Shown: piece by piece, positions 62,521 through 64,000 of the stretch
How positions within the stretch are numbered: the first letter of the stretch is position 1
How the letters are laid out: each line of letters starts with the position of its first letter
Position numbers and translations under genes: made by a program
Notes under the pieces: generated by a model
What the model saw: only the letters and a program-made list of their open reading frames with translations
Database searches by the model: none
What the model was told of the DNA's origin: nothing
Origin: Oricola nitratireducens
GTDB taxonomy: Bacteria; Pseudomonadota; Alphaproteobacteria; Rhizobiales; Rhizobiaceae
Direction: 5' to 3'
Assembly: GCF_014904745.1 (NCBI RefSeq)
Contig: NZ_JACZCS010000050.1
Coordinates: forward strand, 62,001 to 126,000
DNA length: 64,000 nt

Positions 62521-64000
62521 TGTACCGACCACCATACCGGGAACTGGTAACCGTAGAGCGGAGTCTTTTCCGGGAATTTCAGGTGGTCCCAATAGGCGAC
62601 CCAGGATTCGCGGATGTGGTAGAGCGGGATGACGTATTGGCCCGAGATCAGGATGCGGTCGAGGGCGCGGACCGCGGCGGCGAAATCCTCGCGGTCGCGC
62701 GCGTTGATCAGCGCCTGGATCATCGCGTCGATCGCCGGGTCGGACGCGCCGGCATAGTTGAACGTGCCTTCGACATCGCGCGATTGCGACCCCCAGCGCC
62801 AGATCTGCTCGGCGCCGGGCGACAGCGAAGCAGACAGGGTCGCGGCCGTCATGTCGTAGTCGTAACTTTGCCGCCGGGCCTGAAACTGGGCGTCGTCGAC
62901 CGTGCGGACGGATACGTCGATCCCGAGCGCGCCGGCGGTTCGTTTGTAGGCGAGCGCCATCTTCTCCTCGCCGAGGCCGGACGTCATGATCTCGAAGGCC
63001 AACTGCTTGCCATCCTTCATCAATTTCCCGTCCTGAATCGAATAACCCGCTTCCATCAGTTTCTTCAGCGCTGCGCGCAGGACATTGCGGTCGCGGCCGG
63101 ACCCGTTGGTTTTTACCGGGTGGTATGTTCCGTCCATCACCGAGGGCAGGACGGCATCGGGGAACGGCGCCAGTAGCGCCTTTTCGCGCGCATCGGCGGG
63201 GCGGCCGATGGCGGAGAGCTCATCGGAGTTCTGCCAGAAAGATTCCGTGCGCGTGTAACGGCCGGAGAACAGGTTCCTGTTGACCCATTCGAAATCGAAC
63301 AGCATCGCCAGCGCCTGGCGGACATTGCGGTCGGAGAACTGCTCGCGGCGCGTGTTGAAGAAGAAACCGAGCATGCTTTGCGGCTTGTTGGAGACGAAGG
63401 AGGCCTTCTTCACCTTGCCTTCCTTGACGGCCGGAAAGTCGTAGGCCGTCTCCCACTGGGTCGGATCACCTTCGGGATAGACGTCGAACAGGCCCTTCTT
63501 GAAGGCCTCGAACAGGGCCGTCTGATCGCGGAAATATTCGACCGTGATCTTGTCGTAGTTATCGAAGCCACGCTTGGACGGAAGATCTTTCGCCCAATAG
63601 TCCGGATTGCGCCTGAAAACGATCCGCGTGCCGGGTTCGACGCTGTCGACGAGATAGGGACCGCTGCCAACCGGCGGCGTCAATGTCGACTGATCGAATG
63701 TCGCGACGTCGGTCGCATGCTTCGGCAGGACCGGCATCATCGCGATGATCAGCGGGAATTCGCGGTCCGCCTTGTCGTTGAAGGTGAACTTTACCTTGTT
63801 TTCGCCGGTCTTTTCGATCTTTTCGATCTTGTCCATCCGGCTGTTGTATGGCGGTCGGCCCTTTTCCGTCAGAACCTGGTAGGTGAAGATCACGTCTTCC
63901 GGCGTGATCGGAACGCCGTCCGACCACCGCGCCTTCGGATTGATCGTGAACTCGGCCCAGGTTCTGTCGGGATCGGTCTCGATCGATTGCGCGATCAGCC
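62517..64000 (-). CDS. ABC transporter substrate-binding protein, family 5 (YejA-like), 5' truncated by window edge
   Basis: At least 494 residues; frame open to the right edge (upstream codons read RWSDGVPITPEDVIFTYQV, part of the family signature), so the N-terminus and signal peptide are outside. Visible: GSGPYLVDSVEPGTRIVFRR, FNTRREQFSDRNVRQALAML, FNYAGASDPAIDAMIQALIN, and SGQYVIPLYHIRESWVAYWD. Belongs to the oligopeptide/microcin C-type binding proteins. Coupled by a 4-bp overlap to the DsbA-like gene. Its permeases are probably beyond the window. Confidence 0.92.
   Translation of the reverse strand, partial: LIAQSIETDPDRTWAEFTINPKARWSDGVPITPEDVIFTYQVLTEKGRPPYNSRMDKIEKIEKTGENKVKFTFNDKADREFPLIIAMMPVLPKHATDVATFDQSTLTPPVGSGPYLVDSVEPGTRIVFRRNPDYWAKDLPSKRGFDNYDKITVEYFRDQTALFEAFKKGLFDVYPEGDPTQWETAYDFPAVKEGKVKKASFVSNKPQSMLGFFFNTRREQFSDRNVRQALAMLFDFEWVNRNLFSGRYTRTESFWQNSDELSAIGRPADAREKALLAPFPDAVLPSVMDGTYHPVKTNGSGRDRNVLRAALKKLMEAGYSIQDGKLMKDGKQLAFEIMTSGLGEEKMALAYKRTAGALGIDVSVRTVDDAQFQARRQSYDYDMTAATLSASLSPGAEQIWRWGSQSRDVEGTFNYAGASDPAIDAMIQALINARDREDFAAAVRALDRILISGQYVIPLYHIRESWVAYWDHLKFPEKTPLYGYQFPVWWSVQ

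Overview
The window is a GC-rich alphaproteobacterial chromosome segment, most likely from a member of Hyphomicrobiales (Rhizobiales). The basis is gene order that I recognise from that order: ntrY-ntrX-trkA, then dat-hfq-hflX-mazG, and tatD-metG-holB-tmk-dac-rlpA. A complete glucosylglycerol (compatible solute) synthesis cluster hints at a marine or salt-exposed lifestyle; this is inference. Both ends of the window cut genes: ntrY at the left and a family-5 solute-binding protein at the right.

Layout. 1-9179 (+): ntrY, ntrX, trkA, trkH, a D-amino-acid aminotransferase, hfq and hflX. 9253-12353 (-): a conserved hypothetical, an intergenic inverted repeat, mazG and an imelysin-like protein. 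12673-26359: an accessory cluster. Eleven tightly packed minus-strand genes (potD-potB-potC-potA, a GT1 glycosyltransferase, two tandem cupins, an APH-type kinase, two aldehyde dehydrogenases, an FAD amine oxidoreductase) diverge from a GntR-type regulator that is coupled to a second copy of the glycosyltransferase. This looks like uptake and oxidation of an amine or polyamine-like compound, with unusual glycosyl-transfer and phosphorylation steps, and it is my main candidate for an undescribed system. 26549-34864 (-): housekeeping genes (YbaK, MBL hydrolase, tatD, metG, holB, tmk, dac, rlpA, a small secreted protein).

34997-35086 is tRNA-Ser(UGA). Immediately beyond it, 35461-48726 is a low-oxygen/energy-stress island: two universal stress proteins, a Ca2+-type P-ATPase, a CaCA exchanger, an FNR-type regulator with Fe-S cysteines, an L,D-transpeptidase, a phosphoribosyltransferase, a divergent glucokinase homologue, PfkB, a CBS-BON protein and PEP synthase. 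Four intergenic regions in it carry a 14-bp FNR/FixK-type palindrome (TTGA[T/C]-N4-[A/G]TCAA), so the island is probably one regulon. Its content resembles the mycobacterial DosR dormancy regulon.

48772-54216: a small cytochrome c, then gpsA-ggpP-ggpS, which supplies glycerol 3-phosphate, makes glucosylglycerol phosphate and dephosphorylates it, followed by a GT87-like membrane protein and a strong bidirectional terminator. 54241-58971 (-): a BMP-type (nucleoside-like) ABC importer. 59206-64000: a UbiH-family hydroxylase, an AEC transporter, hspQ, a FrnE-like DsbA protein and the truncated solute-binding protein. No CRISPR array, complete insertion sequence or prophage was seen.
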